Positions 62,888-64,000 of a DNA stretch of 64,000 nucleotides are shown piece after piece. A program made the position numbers and the translations under genes. The notes under the pieces are model-generated. The model did not search any database. It was not told where the DNA came from and saw only the letters and a program-made list of their open reading frames with translations. The DNA lies in the NCBI GenBank assembly GCA_964019425.1, contig OZ025836.1:1-64000 (forward strand), read 5' to 3'. How positions within the stretch are numbered: the first letter of the stretch is position 1; every line of letters begins with the position of its first letter. This stretch comes from Flectonema sp. DT1601. Lineage: Eukaryota > Euglenozoa > Diplonemea > Diplonemida > Diplonemidae.

Positions 62888-63400
62888 CTATCCCTCTTCT
62901 TTGAATTCATAACCGCGAAGCTCTTCAAAGGTTCCGGTTTCCTGTTTTTGATTTATTGATAAGAGAGTTGTAACTACTAATGCTGACCACATCAGGTAGC
63001 AGTAGTTATAAAAAAGACATACCAATCCATCATTATACTCTTGTTGACTTAGTGTGTGTCTCCGACTTAGTGTTACACCTGTCAGCGCATCGACGTCAAC
63101 TCGACAACCCGCATCTTCATTCAAATTTGCGATACTACGACGATGTTCATCAATTAATTTATTTGTGCTCATTCCTGAAACGATACTTGTCTTCCTTGTT
63201 TGGTATGATCCACTTGATTCCTCATAGAATTCATCCTGTTGGTGGTGTTGGTGTGTTGTTGGTGGTGTTTATTTGAAGATAGACTTAACAAAGTAAACAA
63301 ACAATGAATGATTATGTACCTGAAATTCACTGAAATCGAAAGGCTTATCGTCAGCCTTGCTGCCGTCTACCATAACAGAAACTTTCTTCTTTTCTTCCAT
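62888..63400 (-). CDS. Three-exon small acidic protein, unknown
   Basis: Exons 63320-63400, 63023-63235 and 62888-62941 join in phase 0 to 115 residues, ending EFKEEG and TAG. Introns are 84 nt (GTACATA to CACCAACAG) and 81 nt (GTATGT to CAAAAACAG). An acceptor (CACACATATTCAG) ends two bases before the ATG. Reading through the second intron also stays open, but it would insert a hydrophobic stretch into an otherwise charged protein, so splicing is preferred. The N-terminus is EEKKKVSVMVDGSKADD; the middle contains LIDEHRRSIANLNEDAG. No family recognised. Confidence 0.6.
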
Positions 63401-64000
63401 TGCTGAATATGTGTGTAGGATATCTGATTGTGGAATTAATTAGCTTAAGTTAGTTTGCTAATAATTGTTATAATGTTGAGGTGTTGTGTTGTATTTATTG
63501 TGTCTGATGAGAGTGAGTTATGTTTACAAAAAATATAAAAAAAGTAAAAATCAAAACAAAACTATTAAAGTGGCAGGACGCCTTCTGGCTGCAGTATCTC
63601 TTTGAAGAGCCTGCTTGTAACTGCTACTTTTATTTCCTTTCAAAAAGTTATATAGTGCACATGCTGGTTGTCACATGTTCGCATAAAGACACACGCTATT
63701 AAAAAAAAACAACAGCCATGGACAGCCGCCTGCTACCAATATTTCCGTCTTCAGGTGCTGCAACGTTTTTTTAAAAAAAATTATTTCTGTTCGATTCCCA
63801 CTTGTGAGATTTATAAAAGCAGTACTCCTCCTCATCTTCCTCGGAAGATGACATACTGCTGGTTGCGCAGTCGTTTTTCTTTCCGCTACGAAGTTAATTA
63901 TTATTTCGGAACGGCACACTCAGCACTGCGCTAGTCGGAAGGTTCTTCGGGTCAGCACTTCTGCCAAGACGCGAGATTCTACCTCCGAACTTTCTTTTTA
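63401..64000. other. Intergenic spacer at right edge
   Basis: No supported gene. A short minus-strand ORF of about 34 codons (MSSSEEDEEEYCFYKSHKW) starts near 63868. It could be an exon of an upstream gene but has no good splice context. Confidence 0.35.

Overview
The window is nuclear DNA of a eukaryotic microbe. Nearly every convincing host gene between about 15.8 kb and 63.4 kb lies on the minus strand. Almost all have a pyrimidine-rich tract ending in AG within 0 to about 60 bases of the start codon. That pattern suggests one-strand polycistronic transcription with spliced-leader trans-splicing. The mobile elements point the same way: an ingi/L1Tc-type LINE with a 2A motif, and a VIPER-like tyrosine-recombinase retroelement. 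So does a possible BILBO1-type domain. A euglenozoan is therefore my best guess. Several small genes also have short GT-AG cis-introns, which is unusual for trypanosomatids and would fit a diplonemid or an early kinetoplastid relative. The lineage call is inference from sequence alone.

Region by region. From 1 to about 18 kb is a mobile-element and repeat island. It holds a VIPER-like element (1-3142, minus, running off the left edge); a G-rich octamer array (3461-3894); a nearly full-length but broken LINE whose 5' end is inverted (3895 to about 8460, plus); three copies of a composite repeat with two tRNA-like parts (8464, 12285, 13396); minisatellites and diverged duplications (9.4-11.3 kb); two unusual minus-strand ORFs (14574-15212, and an HNH-like one at 15818-17020); and the 5' fragment of a second LINE (about 17245-17990, minus). 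From 19.4 to 28.2 kb is a family of three proteins with a ubiquitin-like N-terminus and leucine-rich repeats. Two of these are recent duplicates with different numbers of a 75-bp repeat. A decayed gene lies between them, and a piggyBac relic follows (28.6-30.2 kb).

From 30.2 to 63.4 kb is the host gene array, all minus. It encodes a SAM-domain protein, three small unknown proteins, a PH-like protein, a cyclin, a 2703-residue GHKL-ATPase/DUF3883 (NO VEIN-like) protein, a possible BILBO1-type flagellar protein, an EEF1AKMT4-like methyltransferase, a DHHC palmitoyltransferase, a CHD-type chromatin remodeler, a probable Mpv17/PMP22-family membrane protein, a spliced coiled-coil/proline-rich protein, an E1-like ThiF protein with a possible kinase-like C-terminus, a low-complexity coiled-coil protein and a three-exon small protein. 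Large genes are intronless; the introns I can support (45-118 nt) are in small genes or near gene ends.

The genes do not form one obvious pathway. They look like a typical mixed housekeeping/flagellate cluster read from one upstream start. The most unusual items are the conserved in-frame TGA before the LINE 2A motif, the tRNA-like composite repeats that end in the same octamer as the long array, the LRR repeat expansion, the ThiF/kinase-like fusion and the giant ATPase-nuclease-like protein.
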